Part shown: piece after piece, positions 9,429 to 18,204 of the stretch | How positions within the stretch are numbered: position 1 is the first letter of the stretch | Layout of the letters: each line of letters opens with the position of its first letter | Assembly: GCF_020991365.1 (NCBI RefSeq) | Contig: NZ_JAJLRA010000006.1 | Location: 272,916 to 336,915 of the forward strand | DNA from: Streptacidiphilus sp. ASG 303 | Lineage (GTDB): Bacteria; Actinomycetota; Actinomycetes; Streptomycetales; Streptomycetaceae | Direction of reading: 5' to 3' | DNA: 64,000 nucleotides | Program-made: the position numbers and the translations under genes | The notes under the pieces: generated by a model | Told to the model about the DNA's origin: nothing | The model's input: only the letters and a program-made list of their open reading frames with translations | Databases searched by the model: none

Positions 9429-9468
9429 CAGGGGTCTTCCGGTGAAAGGGCGGGCGGGGAGACCGGGG

Positions 9469-9504
9469 CGGCCGCAGCGCAGGGGTCCTGCCCGGCTGCG
9501 GCCG
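9469..9504 (-). terminator. Hairpin between gcvH and glyA
   Basis: Ten-base arms CGGCCGCAGC (9469-9478) and GCTGCGGCCG (9495-9504). It may partly separate gcvH from glyA transcription or only stabilise the mRNA. Confidence 0.3.
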
Positions 9505-9527
9505 CTGCGGGGGTGGCCGGCGAGTGC

Positions 9528-9905
9528 TCAGCCGCCGGTGAAGGCGGTGTACTCGTCGGCGCTCAGCAGGCCCTCGGGGTCGCCGTCGAGCCGGACCTTG
9601 AACAGCCAGCCGTCCTCGAACGGGCCGGAGTTCACGAGCGCGGGGTCGTCCACCACGGCCTGGTTGACCTCGGTCACCTCGCCGCTGGCGGGGGAGTACA
9701 GGTCGCTGACCGACTTGGTGGACTCGAGCTCGCCGCACGGCTCGCCGGCGGTGACGGCCTGGCCGACCTCGGGAAGCTGGACGTAGACCACGTCGCCGAG
9801 CGCGTCGGCGGCGTGCGCGGTGATGCCGACGGTGGACACGCCGCCCTCCGGGGCGGTCAGCCACTCGTGCTCCTTGCTGAACTGCAGGTGCTGCGGGTTG
9901 CTCAT
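9528..9905 (-). CDS. gcvH: Glycine cleavage system H protein
   Basis: 125 aa. Carries the lipoyl arm that shuttles the aminomethyl group between the P, T and L proteins. The lipoylation lysine is Lys64 in [12 protein letters not shown], the conserved context. It begins with the usual short strand HEWL. GGAGAA lies upstream of the ATG. It stands downstream of gcvT under the same riboswitch. The P protein (gcvP) is not in this window and must be encoded elsewhere, as in other Streptomyces. Confidence 0.96.
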   Translation of the reverse strand: MSNPQHLQFSKEHEWLTAPEGGVSTVGITAHAADALGDVVYVQLPEVGQAVTAGEPCGELESTKSVSDLYSPASGEVTEVNQAVVDDPALVNSGPFEDGWLFKVRLDGDPEGLLSADEYTAFTGG

Positions 9906-10063
9906 GGCGGCAATTCTCCAGGATGGGATGCGGGTACGGCGAAACGGGCCGCATGTCGGCCGGGGCTCCGGCGAAGCGGCAGGTCAGCGGCGCGCCTGCG
10001 GGTGCGGCACCGCCCGGAGGGGGCGGGGTCCGCGCGGGCGGCGGCGGGGGGTGCGGGCCGCCG

Positions 10064-11188
10064 TCAGCGGGCGCGCTTGTAGAACGGCAGCGCCACGACC
10101 TCGACCGGCTCGCGGGTGCCGCGCACGTCGACGGCGACGGAGGAGCCCGGGGCGGCGTGGGCGGCGTCCACGTAGGCGATGGCGATCGGCTTCCCCAGGG
10201 TGGGGGAGGGGGCGCCGGAGGTGACCTCGCCGACCGGCGCGCCGTCCGCGTCCACCACGGCGTACCCGGCCCGCGGCACCCGGCGGCCCGCGGAGACCAG
10301 GCCGACCAGGCGGCGCGGCGGGGCGGCCTCGGCGTCGGCGGCGGCCTTCTCCAGGGCGGCGCGGCCGACGAAGTCCCCGCCGTTGGTCGTCTTGTCGAAG
10401 CGGACGACCCGGCCGAGGCCCGCGTCGAAGGGGGTGGTGGCGGCGGTCAGCTCGTGCCCGTACAGCGGCATGCCGGCCTCCAGCCGCAGCGTGTCGCGGC
10501 AGGACAGGCCGCACGGGACCAGCCCGTGCCCGGCACCGGCCTCGGTGAGGGCCTGCCACAGGTGCTCCGCGTCGGCGGGCGCGGCGAAGACCTCGAAGCC
10601 GTCCTCGCCCGTGTAGCCCGTGCGGGCGAGCAGGACCTCGCGGCCGGCCACGGTCGCGGGCAGGCAGGCGTAGTACTTCAGCCCCGCCAGGTCGGCGTCG
10701 GTGAGGGCGCCCAGGATCGCGGCGGCCTCCGGGCCCTGCACGGCGACGAGCGCGTACGCGTCGCGGTCGTCGCGGACGGCGGCGTCGAAGCCGGCGGCGC
10801 GGGCGGTGAGCGCGTCCAGGACGACCTGGGCGTTGGAGGCGTTCGCCACCACGAGGAACTCCTGCTCCCCGGTGCGGTAGACGATCAGGTCGTCCAGGAT
10901 GCCGCCGTCCTCGGCGCAGATCATGGTGTACCGGGCGCGGTGCGGGCCGAGCGCGGAGACGAAGCCGACCAGGGCGTGGTCCAGCGCCTCGCCGGCCTGC
11001 GGGCCGCTGACGGTGATCTCGCCCATGTGGGAGAGGTCGAAGAGCCCGGCCCGGGTGCGGACGGCGTTGTGCTCGTCGCGCTCGCTGCCGTAGCGCAGCG
11101 GCATGTCCCAGCCCGCGAAGTCGGTCATGGTGGCGCCGAGGGCGCGGTGGACGGCGTCCAGGGCGGTGCGGCGGGGGCCGGCGGTCAT
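10064..11188 (-). CDS. gcvT: Aminomethyltransferase, glycine cleavage T protein
   Basis: 374 aa from the ATG at 11188, chosen because GAGGAG sits eight bases before it; the open frame reading further upstream crosses the riboswitch and is not coding. It transfers the methylene group from aminomethyl-lipoyl GcvH to THF, releasing ammonia. Seen: FAGWDMPLRYGS at the N-terminus, GLFDLSHMGEI, YTGEDGFEVF and a C-terminal GCV_T barrel ending in LPFYKRAR. First gene of the glycine-degradation operon. Confidence 0.96.
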   Translation of the reverse strand: MTAGPRRTALDAVHRALGATMTDFAGWDMPLRYGSERDEHNAVRTRAGLFDLSHMGEITVSGPQAGEALDHALVGFVSALGPHRARYTMICAEDGGILDDLIVYRTGEQEFLVVANASNAQVVLDALTARAAGFDAAVRDDRDAYALVAVQGPEAAAILGALTDADLAGLKYYACLPATVAGREVLLARTGYTGEDGFEVFAAPADAEHLWQALTEAGAGHGLVPCGLSCRDTLRLEAGMPLYGHELTAATTPFDAGLGRVVRFDKTTNGGDFVGRAALEKAAADAEAAPPRRLVGLVSAGRRVPRAGYAVVDADGAPVGEVTSGAPSPTLGKPIAIAYVDAAHAAPGSSVAVDVRGTREPVEVVALPFYKRAR

Positions 11189-11282
11189 GGGGGTGCTCCT
11201 CGGTGGGGCCGGGCTGTCGGGCGCGGCGGACGGGGGACGGGCACGGACCTGCCGGGCATGCACGGGGGCATGCGGCGGCCCG

Positions 11283-11518
11283 GGTCTCCCCATCTGTCGT
11301 CGCAACCTGAGAGCTTCACCGCGCCCGCCCGCGGTCGGGGCGTCGGCGGCTTGCACCGTGGGTGGGAGCACGGAGGGCCGTGTCCGCTTTCCAGATGTGC
11401 CTCGCCCGCGCGGTAGCTGTGCCTGAGAGATTCCGGGGAGGACTTGCTCCTTCGGCGCCGGTGCCGCCCGGCCCGGGGTGCGGGCGGTCGGGCGGCCGGA
11501 CTCTCCCGCGCGGGTTCG
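11283..11518 (-). promoter_or_regulatory. Tandem glycine riboswitch upstream of gcvT
   Basis: Read on the minus strand, the leader has two aptamers of the glycine class. The first starts with GCGGGAGAG near 11510, has CCGAAGGAGCAA near 11450 and closes with TCTCTCAGG at 11422-11430. A short linker leads to the second, which starts near TCTGGAAAGC (~11395), has GGTGCAAGCC near 11350 and closes with GCTCTCAGG at 11306-11314. Glycine binding is expected to switch on gcvT expression, as known for this class. Confidence 0.9.
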
Positions 11519-11683
11519 AACGGCCGGTATGGAGTTGGGCGCGCCCATCATGACACGGCGGACCGGGCGGCGCGAGGGCGGCTCCGCGCCTGTTCGCTCC
11601 CCTTTGCCCCGCCCCGGCCTTTACTCTTTCTTGGTGTTCCCGGGCCCGTGCGACCCCGCACGGCCGGAGACGGGAGGGCCGGT

Positions 11684-12442
11684 GTGGACGAGGCACGCGC
11701 GACCGCGGGGGTGCTGCGGCCGCAGGGGGTCCAGGACCTGCGCGGCCGCGGGGCCGGCCGGGAGCTGCACTACCCGGCGGGGGACCTGCTCGTGGTCTCC
11801 GGCCTGCCCGGCAGCGGCAAGAGCACCCTGATCGGGCGGGCCGTCCCGCCCGGCGTCCGGCGGATCGACTCCCACGACGTGCGGGCGGACTTCGCCCGGC
11901 GGCTGCCGGACCGGCTCCCGTACGCGGTCTACCGGCCGCTGGTGCGGGCCGTCCACTACTGGCGGCTGCGCGGAGCGGTGCGCGACGGCGGTCCGGTGGT
12001 GGTGCACGACTGCGGGGAGCGCGGCTGGGTGCGGGGCTGGCTGGGCTGCCGGGCGCGGCGGCAGGGCCGGGGCCTGCACCTGCTCCTGCTGGACGTCGAC
12101 CCGGAGCAGGCCTCGGGCGGCCAGCGGGCGCGCGGCCGGGCCGTGTCCGCCGCGGCCTTCGCCCGCCACCTGGCCGGGTGGCGGCGGCTGCTGGCGGAGG
12201 TGGAGCGGGCGGCCCCGGGGGGCCGCCTGCCGGGCGGGGCGGTGTCGGTGGTGCTGCTAGACCGGGCGGGGGCGGGACCGCCGTCGCTGGTCCGGTTCGG
12301 CGGGGAGCGGGCCGGGGGCGGGCTGCCCGCGGGGAGGCGGCCGGCGGAGGAGATGCCCGCGGGGAGGCGGCCGGCGGAGGACCTGCCCGAGGAGGACCGG
12401 TCCAGGGGCGGGCGGTCCGGGGCGGTGCGGGGGGCCCCGTGA
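11684..12442 (+). CDS. P-loop AAA/kinase-like ATPase
   Basis: 252 aa from a GTG with GGGAGG six bases upstream. Walker A is VSGLPGSGKST near residues 38-48. It is followed by RIDSHDVRADFA and a region resembling the zeta-toxin/polynucleotide-kinase-like group of small P-loop kinases (VVVHDCGERGW, LLLLDVDPEQA). The last ~45 residues are low-complexity and contain a 10-residue unit repeated twice. Divergent from the gcv operon. The substrate cannot be told from sequence. Confidence 0.75.
   Translation: MDEARATAGVLRPQGVQDLRGRGAGRELHYPAGDLLVVSGLPGSGKSTLIGRAVPPGVRRIDSHDVRADFARRLPDRLPYAVYRPLVRAVHYWRLRGAVRDGGPVVVHDCGERGWVRGWLGCRARRQGRGLHLLLLDVDPEQASGGQRARGRAVSAAAFARHLAGWRRLLAEVERAAPGGRLPGGAVSVVLLDRAGAGPPSLVRFGGERAGGGLPAGRRPAEEMPAGRRPAEDLPEEDRSRGGRSGAVRGAP
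12324..12383 (+). repeat. 30-bp tandem repeat in the P-loop ATPase gene
   Basis: Two near-identical in-frame 30-base units starting at 12324 and 12354, each encoding PAGRRPAEE/D-type sequence in the C-terminal tail. Confidence 0.6.
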
Positions 12443-12596
12443 CCGGGTCCGCGGCCGGGACCCCGCGCCCTTCCGTCCTGCGGCACGGGTCCTGCGGTGA
12501 GGGGCGTCCTCCGCCGGGGGCCGGGCGGCTATCGTGCCCTGTACCGGCGCGGGCACGCCCCGGTACAGGCGAGGCGAGAACGGCGGTTCAGGGCAG

Positions 12597-13655
12597 ATGG
12601 GCTTTCCGGCGGACGGCACCCCCCTCGGGTACACACCGGCCGAGCACACGCCGGCCGACCACACGGCGGCCGACCCCCTGACGGGCGGCTGGGCGCAGCC
12701 CGGGTACGCCCCGGTCGGGCACCCGGACCCGGCGGACCCGGCGTACGGCGGGTACGCCGGCGGCCAGGACGCGCAGGGGCAGTACCCCGGCGGCCAGTAC
12801 GCCGAGGGCCAGTACGCCGAGGGCCAGTACGCCGAGGGCCGGTACTCCGACGGCCACCACGCCGAGGGCGGGTACGCGGACCCGCAGCAGGCCGCCGGGC
12901 ACCCGCCCCGGGACCGGCAGTCCGGCTGGCCCGCCAACGAGCTGGAGCAGGTCCTCTCGGCGGCGATCGGCGACCCGGGGGCCACCCCCCGGCTGTTCGA
13001 GGTGCTGGCCCGCAGCCACGTCTGGGTGCCGCTGCCCTCCGGCGCCGCCCCCGCCGACGGCGTCGGACTGGACCTGCCGGCCGTCGAGCTGGCCGGCGCG
13101 CCCTACGTCCCGGTCTTCAGCTCCGAGGAGACCTTCCTCCGGACCGCCGGGAACCTGCCGTTCGCGGTCGCGCCGATGTGGGAGTTCGCCCGCGGCCTGC
13201 CGGTGGGGGTGGGCATCGCGGTCAACCCGGACGCGCCCGTGGGGGTCCCGGTGCCGCCCGAGGGCGTCCACGAGCTCTGCCGCGGCCCGCGCGACGACCG
13301 CTGGGCCGCCGAGCCCGCCCCGGGGTCGCGGGTGGCGCTGCGCGAGCCCGGCATGCACGAGGAGCCGGTGGACTTCCTCGCCGCTGCCGCCGCCGAGCTC
13401 GCCGCCGTGCCGGTGGTGCTGAGCGCCCGCCGGGCGCTCGCCTCGGTGGAGGGCTCCGACCCGGTGCTCTTCGTCGGCGTCGAGCTCACGGCCTGGGAGC
13501 CCGGGGACAAGGCGGCGGCCACCGAGGCGCTCGGCCGCGCCCTGGGCGTGGCGCCGCTGCCCTGGCAGGTCAGCATCGTGCTGCTCGACATCGCCCGGGA
13601 CCCGGTCGGCGAGTGGATGGCGCAGCAGGTCGCCCCCTTCTTCGTCCGCGCCTGA
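12597..13655 (+). CDS. SseB family protein
   Basis: 352 aa from the ATG at 12597; a longer frame exists but begins in GC-rich non-conserved sequence. The N-terminal ~100 residues are disordered and repetitive (GQYAE-type pentapeptides). From ELEQVLSAAIG the protein matches the SseB N-terminal domain layout (FEVLARSHVWVPLP.., PVFSSEETFLR, PMWEFARGLP.GVGIAVNP) and then the SseB C-terminal domain (VLSARRALAS..VGVEL, IVLLDIARDPVGEWM). SseB was named for enhanced serine sensitivity in E. coli; biochemical role unknown. A possible -10 (TATCGT, 12530) would give a ~55-base leader. Next to a second SseB-like gene. Confidence 0.85.
   Translation: MGFPADGTPLGYTPAEHTPADHTAADPLTGGWAQPGYAPVGHPDPADPAYGGYAGGQDAQGQYPGGQYAEGQYAEGQYAEGRYSDGHHAEGGYADPQQAAGHPPRDRQSGWPANELEQVLSAAIGDPGATPRLFEVLARSHVWVPLPSGAAPADGVGLDLPAVELAGAPYVPVFSSEETFLRTAGNLPFAVAPMWEFARGLPVGVGIAVNPDAPVGVPVPPEGVHELCRGPRDDRWAAEPAPGSRVALREPGMHEEPVDFLAAAAAELAAVPVVLSARRALASVEGSDPVLFVGVELTAWEPGDKAAATEALGRALGVAPLPWQVSIVLLDIARDPVGEWMAQQVAPFFVRA
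12792..12866 (+). repeat. 15-bp coding minisatellite in the SseB gene
   Basis: Five 15-base units (GGCCAGTACGCCGAG and variants), in frame, encoding GQYAE, GQYAE, GQYAE, GRYSD, GHHAE. The first three are identical at the nucleotide level, which suggests recent slippage. Confidence 0.8.
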
Positions 13656-13792
13656 GCCCGCCGGGACGCGTGCCCCGCACCCGCGCCCCGCACCCGGGCC
13701 CGCCGGGACGCGCACCCGTGCCCCGCGCCCCGCGCCCGTGTCCGGGACACGCCCCGGCCCCGGGCGGCATGACGCCCGGGTGCCGGGCGCCG

Positions 13793-13798
13793 TAGGGT
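13793..13798 (+). promoter_or_regulatory. -10 element of the second SseB-like gene
   Basis: TAGGGT with 11 bases to the ATG at 13810, predicting a leader of only a few bases. Confidence 0.35.
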
Positions 13799-13809
13799 GC
13801 TGCCGACGC

Positions 13810-14700
13810 ATGCAGAAGGTGAGGGCGGAGTTGAGCGCGGGAGCGGCAGGCGGGGGCGCGCACGGGCAGTGGGCGGCCCCGGGGGCGGTCGAGCGGGCAC
13901 TGCGCGAGGTGGCGCCGGGCCGCTACGACGCGTACGAGGCGCTGCTGCACGCGATCGCCGACGGGCAGGTGTGGATGCTGCTCTGGCAGGGCACGCCCGG
14001 CAGCCCGGACGCCCAGTACGGGAACATGGAGGTCGGCGGCCACCGCTACGTGCCGTGCGCGACCTCGCCCGAGCAGCTCGCGGCCAGCGGCTGGACCCGC
14101 GCCCACGAGCAGGTCTCCGGGCGCGAGGTCGCGGCCTCCCTGTACCGGGACCGCTGGGGCCTGTGGCTGGACCCGCACGCCCCGGGCGGCGGCGTCGGCG
14201 TGCCCTGGGCGGACCTGCGGCGCGTCGCGGCCGGGCTGGACCGGCTGCCGGCCGGCCCGCTGTCGCTGAGCGAGCCCCAGGTCCAGGCGCCGCACTACTA
14301 CGCCCTGCTGACCCAGCAGGCGTACGCGACCCCGGTGGTCCGCACGCTGCGCCGCGCCTGGGTGCGGCCCGCGGTCGGCGAGCCGTACCTGGCGATCGGC
14401 CTGGACCTGTACGACACCGGCCCGCAGGCGGTCGACGCGGTGCGCGGCATGATGCAGCGCTCGATCGCGGTCGCCCCGGCGGGGCTCGCGGTGTCGACCG
14501 TGGCGATGGCGGACGAGTACGACCCGGTGGCGATGTGGATGGCCGCCTTCGCCCGGCCGTTCTTCGACCGCGAGCTGGCGGGCGCCGCCCCGCCGCAGCC
14601 GGCGCCGGGCTACGGCTACCCGCCGCAGGGGCAGCAGTACGGCTACCCGCACCAGCCGCAGCCGCAGCCGCAGCAGTGGCCCGGCCACCCGCCGCGCTGA
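13810..14700 (+). CDS. SseB C-terminal-domain protein
   Basis: 296 aa from the ATG at 13810; a TTG at 13831 directly after GGCGGAG is an alternative. Residues ~25-135 form an SseB-like N half (ALLHAIADGQVWMLLWQG, YVPCATSPEQLAASG), and ~155-245 form the SseB C-terminal domain (RTLRRAWVRPAVGEPYLAIGLDLY, AMWMAAFARPFFDREL). The tail is Gln/Pro/Tyr-rich (GYGYPPQGQQYGYPHQ) and probably disordered. Same strand as the previous SseB gene, so likely a functional pair. Role unknown. Confidence 0.82.
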   Translation: MQKVRAELSAGAAGGGAHGQWAAPGAVERALREVAPGRYDAYEALLHAIADGQVWMLLWQGTPGSPDAQYGNMEVGGHRYVPCATSPEQLAASGWTRAHEQVSGREVAASLYRDRWGLWLDPHAPGGGVGVPWADLRRVAAGLDRLPAGPLSLSEPQVQAPHYYALLTQQAYATPVVRTLRRAWVRPAVGEPYLAIGLDLYDTGPQAVDAVRGMMQRSIAVAPAGLAVSTVAMADEYDPVAMWMAAFARPFFDRELAGAAPPQPAPGYGYPPQGQQYGYPHQPQPQPQQWPGHPPR

Positions 14701-14763
14701 CCGCGGCCCCTCCGCGACGACCCGCCGGGGCGGCGCCCGGCCCGCCCCGGCGGCGCCCCGCGG

Positions 14764-16474
14764 TCAGGGCAGCCGCAGGGCCCCCGCCGGCAGCAGGCCC
14801 AGCGGCGGACTGCCCCGCTCCAGCAGCGCCGCGTGGAACCCCCGCAGGGTGAACCGCGCGCCCGCGGCGGACCGGGTGCGCTCCCGCAGCGCCCGGACCT
14901 CCAGCTTGCCCCAGGTGTACCGGCCGTAGCAGGGGTCGGCCGTCCCGCGCCGGGCCTCCGCCGCCGCCGCCGTCCGCGGCAGGTGGGCGTCGGCCGCGAA
15001 GCGCCGGACGGCCTCCCCGACGTCCATGGCCCCGGTGTGCAGCCCGATCGCGCAGGCCAGCCGGGTGGCCCGGACCAGCCCCTCCAGGGCGACCCCGGCG
15101 GCGAACCGGGCGTCGCCCGCCCGGAACCCCTCCTCCAGGCAGACCTCCTCGGCGTAGTGCGCCCACCCCTCGCAGAAGGCCGGCGAGAACAGGGTGCGGC
15201 GCACCGGCGTCGCGGCCCGCCGCAGCGACCGTGCGTGGGCGAAGTGCCCGGGCGCCACCTCGTGCGCCGTGACCGCGGGCAGCGTCGTGCGGGAGAGGAC
15301 GGCGAGCCACTCCTCGGCCTCCGCCGCGGGCCAGGACGGGTCCGGCGGGGTGACGTGGTACCAGGACGGCGCGTCCGGCTCGCCGGGCGCCGCCCAGGTC
15401 ATCATCGCCGTGGACCAGCGGCGCGACTCCGGCGCCGGGCCCACCCGGCAGACCCCGTCGGTGTGCGGGGCCAGGCCGCGCTCGCGGGTGAAGGCGAGCA
15501 GCTCCCCGGCGAGCCGGGCGGCCTCGGGGACCACCCCGTCCGCGCCGGGGTGGTCGGCCAGCAGCTCCGGGACGAGCTCCGCCGGGGTGCGCCGCGGGTC
15601 GAGCGCCCGGCAGGCCTCGGCGAGCAGCTCCCGCATCCGGTCCCGCTCGGCCTCGGCGCGCTCCGCGAGGCGTCCGAGGTCCACCCGGACGCCCTCCTGG
15701 CTGCCCATCAGCAGGGCCAGGGCGCCGCCGCCGAGGGCGAAGCCGGGGTCGCCCCCGCGGGCCGCCCGCGCCACGTGGGCCACCAGCCGGGCGTGGGCCG
15801 CCAGCGCGTCGGTCACCAGCGGGTCGGGCGCCGGCGGGTCGGCCGCCGGGGCGCCGGGCGCCGGCGCGCCGTCCGGCGCGTCCTCGTCCGGCGCGCCCCC
15901 GGGCGCCCCCGCACCCCGGCCGGAGCCCGGTCCGCGGCCCTGGCCGCTGCCGCGGCTGCGGCTGCGGCGGTTGCCGTGACCGGGGTGCAGGCCGGCGGCC
16001 AGGCCGCGCACCGCGCCCAGCAGGGCGGCCGCGACGGGGGCGGAGAGCCGGTCCAGGGAGGCGATGGCGGCGTCCACGGCGTCCGGCCAGGCGGCCAGGT
16101 GGCGGCGGCGGGCGATGGCCCGCTCCTCGGTCGGCGCGTACTCCCGCTCGTAGCAGGCGAGTTCGAGGTTGGCGAGGTGCAGCGAGGGGTCGCGGCGGTG
16201 CAGCTGGAGCGTGTCCAGCTGCACCTCCAGGGCGTCCTCGAAGACGGCGAGGTGCGCGTCGTCCAGGGAGCCGGGCACGACCGCGTCGCCGTCCTCCCCG
16301 CGGGCGTCCCCGGCCCGCCGCGCCCGCGGCCCGCGCCCGCCGCAGCGCCGCCAGCCCGGCCCGCACCCCGTCCGGTGAGAGGTCCTGCACCCGCCCGTCG
16401 TACTCGTGCCGCCCGGCCGCCTCGCGGACCGTCGGGACCGTCAGGTCGCACACCGCGCGCAGGCGCTGCTCCAT
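14764..16474 (-). CDS. DUF885 (HExxxGH) metallopeptidase-like protein, apparent frameshift
   Basis: The family's N-terminus (MEQRLRAVCDLTVP.., HEYDGRVQDLSPDGVRAGLAAL) is read from an ATG at 16474, but the rest (GSLDDAHLAVFEDALEVQLD.. to the stop) is in another frame whose first start codon is a GTG at 16278. The switch lies around 16310-16322, in a G/C run, and removing one base would join the halves into a normal ~568-aa protein. The C-terminal half has the candidate metal site HEVAPGH and the DUF885 signatures FCEGWAHYAEEV and YTWGKLEVRALRER. A Gly/Arg/Pro-rich linker lies in the middle. Either a sequencing slip or a recent inactivating mutation. Confidence 0.75.
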
Positions 16475-17089
16475 GGCACCCGACGGTACCGACGCGGCGG
16501 CCCCCGGGGACCCCGCGGGACCGTCAGTGCAGCACCGTGCCGCCCCCGCGCCGCCCCGCCCGGGTCCGCCGTGCGCGAACCGCCGTGTCCGGTGTCCGTC
16601 ACCCCGCGCCGGGAGCGGCGGACCGTCGCGCTATGCGGACTCAGATGTCCGTATTCCGGAACGCGGGAAGGTCTACTCGCGTCCGCCTGCGGCGCAAGCC
16701 CCTTGTTACAGCCGTGTGAAGGGATCCATTCGCTGGTTTCGGCTCTGCATGCAGGCAGATCACAGTTGCGCAAACATCGCCCCGGGGGTCTGGCGCACCG
16801 CTATTCGGACGCAGCAGAGTTGCGCCGCACGCGGTGAGCCGAGGTTGCCTCTCGCGCCAGTGCGTACCGAGGGCCCCACCGGGTCCAGTACGTCGAACCG
16901 GGGCCATCCGCCCCCGTGCCTCCGGGCACACCAGCACATCGCACCACCGCACCTGACGCACCATCTGTACTGCCGCAGCCGAACACCGCGCACCACGACC
17001 GGCATACGGCCCGCGCCCCACCCCGGGCGCGGACCGGCCGTCCGGGCACCGTGTGCCGGCCACCGCCGGCGAGGGGATCTGACAGGACA
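16475..17089 (+). other. 615-base intergenic region before the peptide ABC operon
   Basis: No gene with support. Between ~16690 and 16820 the GC content falls well below the surroundings, suggesting a promoter/operator zone for the ABC operon and for the divergent DUF885 gene. A near-perfect palindrome GTTGCGCAAAC (16764-16774) is a candidate operator; a second TTGCGC occurs near 16820. No clean -35/-10 pair was identified. Confidence 0.35.
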
Positions 17090-18094
17090 ATGACTGCACC
17101 CATCGAGACCACCGGTTCCGTGGCCGAGGCGCCTCCCGAGGCCGTGCTCGCGGGCGCCTCCGCCAAGCAGATCGAGGGCCGCTCCCTCGGCCGGATCGCC
17201 TGGGAACGCCTCAAGCGGGACAAGGTCGCCCTCGGCGGCGGCATCGTGGTCGTCCTCCTGCTGCTGGTGGGCGCGCTCGCACCCGTCCTCTGCGCCCTGG
17301 TCGGCCAGGAGCCGGACATCTTCCACACCGACCTGCTCGACGCCTCGCTCGGCATCGGGACGCCCAAGGGCGCCTTCGGCGGCATGAGCTCCACCCACCT
17401 GCTGGGCATCGACCCCACCTACGGCCGCGACATCTTCAGCCGCATCGTCTACGGCGCGCAGATCTCGCTGATCGTCGCCTTCGGCGCCGCCGCCCTCGCC
17501 GTCGTGATCGGCGTGCTGCTGGGCATGGCGGCCGGCTTCCTCGGCGGCTGGGTGGACTCGTTCATCAGCCGCACGATGGACGTGCTCCTGGCCTTCCCGC
17601 AGCTGCTCTTCTCGATCGCCCTGGTGTCGGTCGTCCCGACCAAGCTGTTCGGGCTCTCGGGCAGCGGGCCGCGCATCCTCGTCCTGATCTTCGTGATCGG
17701 CTTCTTCGGGTGGCCCTACATCGGGCGCATCGTCCGCGGCCAGACCCTCTCCCTGCGGGAGCGCGAGTTCGTCGAGGCCGCCCGCAGCCTGGGCGCCGGC
17801 CGGGTGCACATCCTGCTCAAGGAGCTGCTGCCCAACCTGGTCGCTCCCATCCTGGTCTACACCACGCTGATGATCCCGACCAACATCCTGAACGAGGCGG
17901 CCCTCAGCTTCCTCGGCGTGGGTGTCCAGCCCCCCACGCCCTCGTGGGGCCAGATGCTGTCGGACTCGGTCCAGTACTACACGGTGGACCCGGCCTACAT
18001 GGTGATCCCCGGTCTGGCGATCTTCATCACCGTGCTGTCCTTCAACCTCTTCGGCGACGGGCTGCGCGACGCCCTCGACCCGAAGGGGAACTGA
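17090..18094 (+). CDS. Peptide ABC transporter permease (DppC/OppC type)
   Basis: 334 aa from the ATG at 17090. After a ~50-residue cytoplasmic N-terminus come six hydrophobic segments. The first is GIVVVLLLLVGALAPVL; a long extracytoplasmic loop contains HLLGIDPTYGRDIFSRIVYG, typical of DppC. The ATPase-contact EAA loop is EFVEAARSLGAGRVHILLKE. Ends with GDGLRDALDPK, the standard DppC terminus. First gene of the five-gene importer. Confidence 0.93.
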   Translation: MTAPIETTGSVAEAPPEAVLAGASAKQIEGRSLGRIAWERLKRDKVALGGGIVVVLLLLVGALAPVLCALVGQEPDIFHTDLLDASLGIGTPKGAFGGMSSTHLLGIDPTYGRDIFSRIVYGAQISLIVAFGAAALAVVIGVLLGMAAGFLGGWVDSFISRTMDVLLAFPQLLFSIALVSVVPTKLFGLSGSGPRILVLIFVIGFFGWPYIGRIVRGQTLSLREREFVEAARSLGAGRVHILLKELLPNLVAPILVYTTLMIPTNILNEAALSFLGVGVQPPTPSWGQMLSDSVQYYTVDPAYMVIPGLAIFITVLSFNLFGDGLRDALDPKGN

Positions 18095-18204
18095 CCGGCC
18101 CGCGCTCCGGCGCGGCGCAGGACCCGATGGAGAGCAGGGACTCGTCCATCAGACGGCCAGGGCCCATCCCCGGGCACTGGGCACTCTCGGAGGTTGACAT
18201 TACC

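Noticed and set aside
11189..11551. N-terminal extension of GcvT
   Set aside because: The frame runs through the riboswitch and lacks similarity to GcvT.
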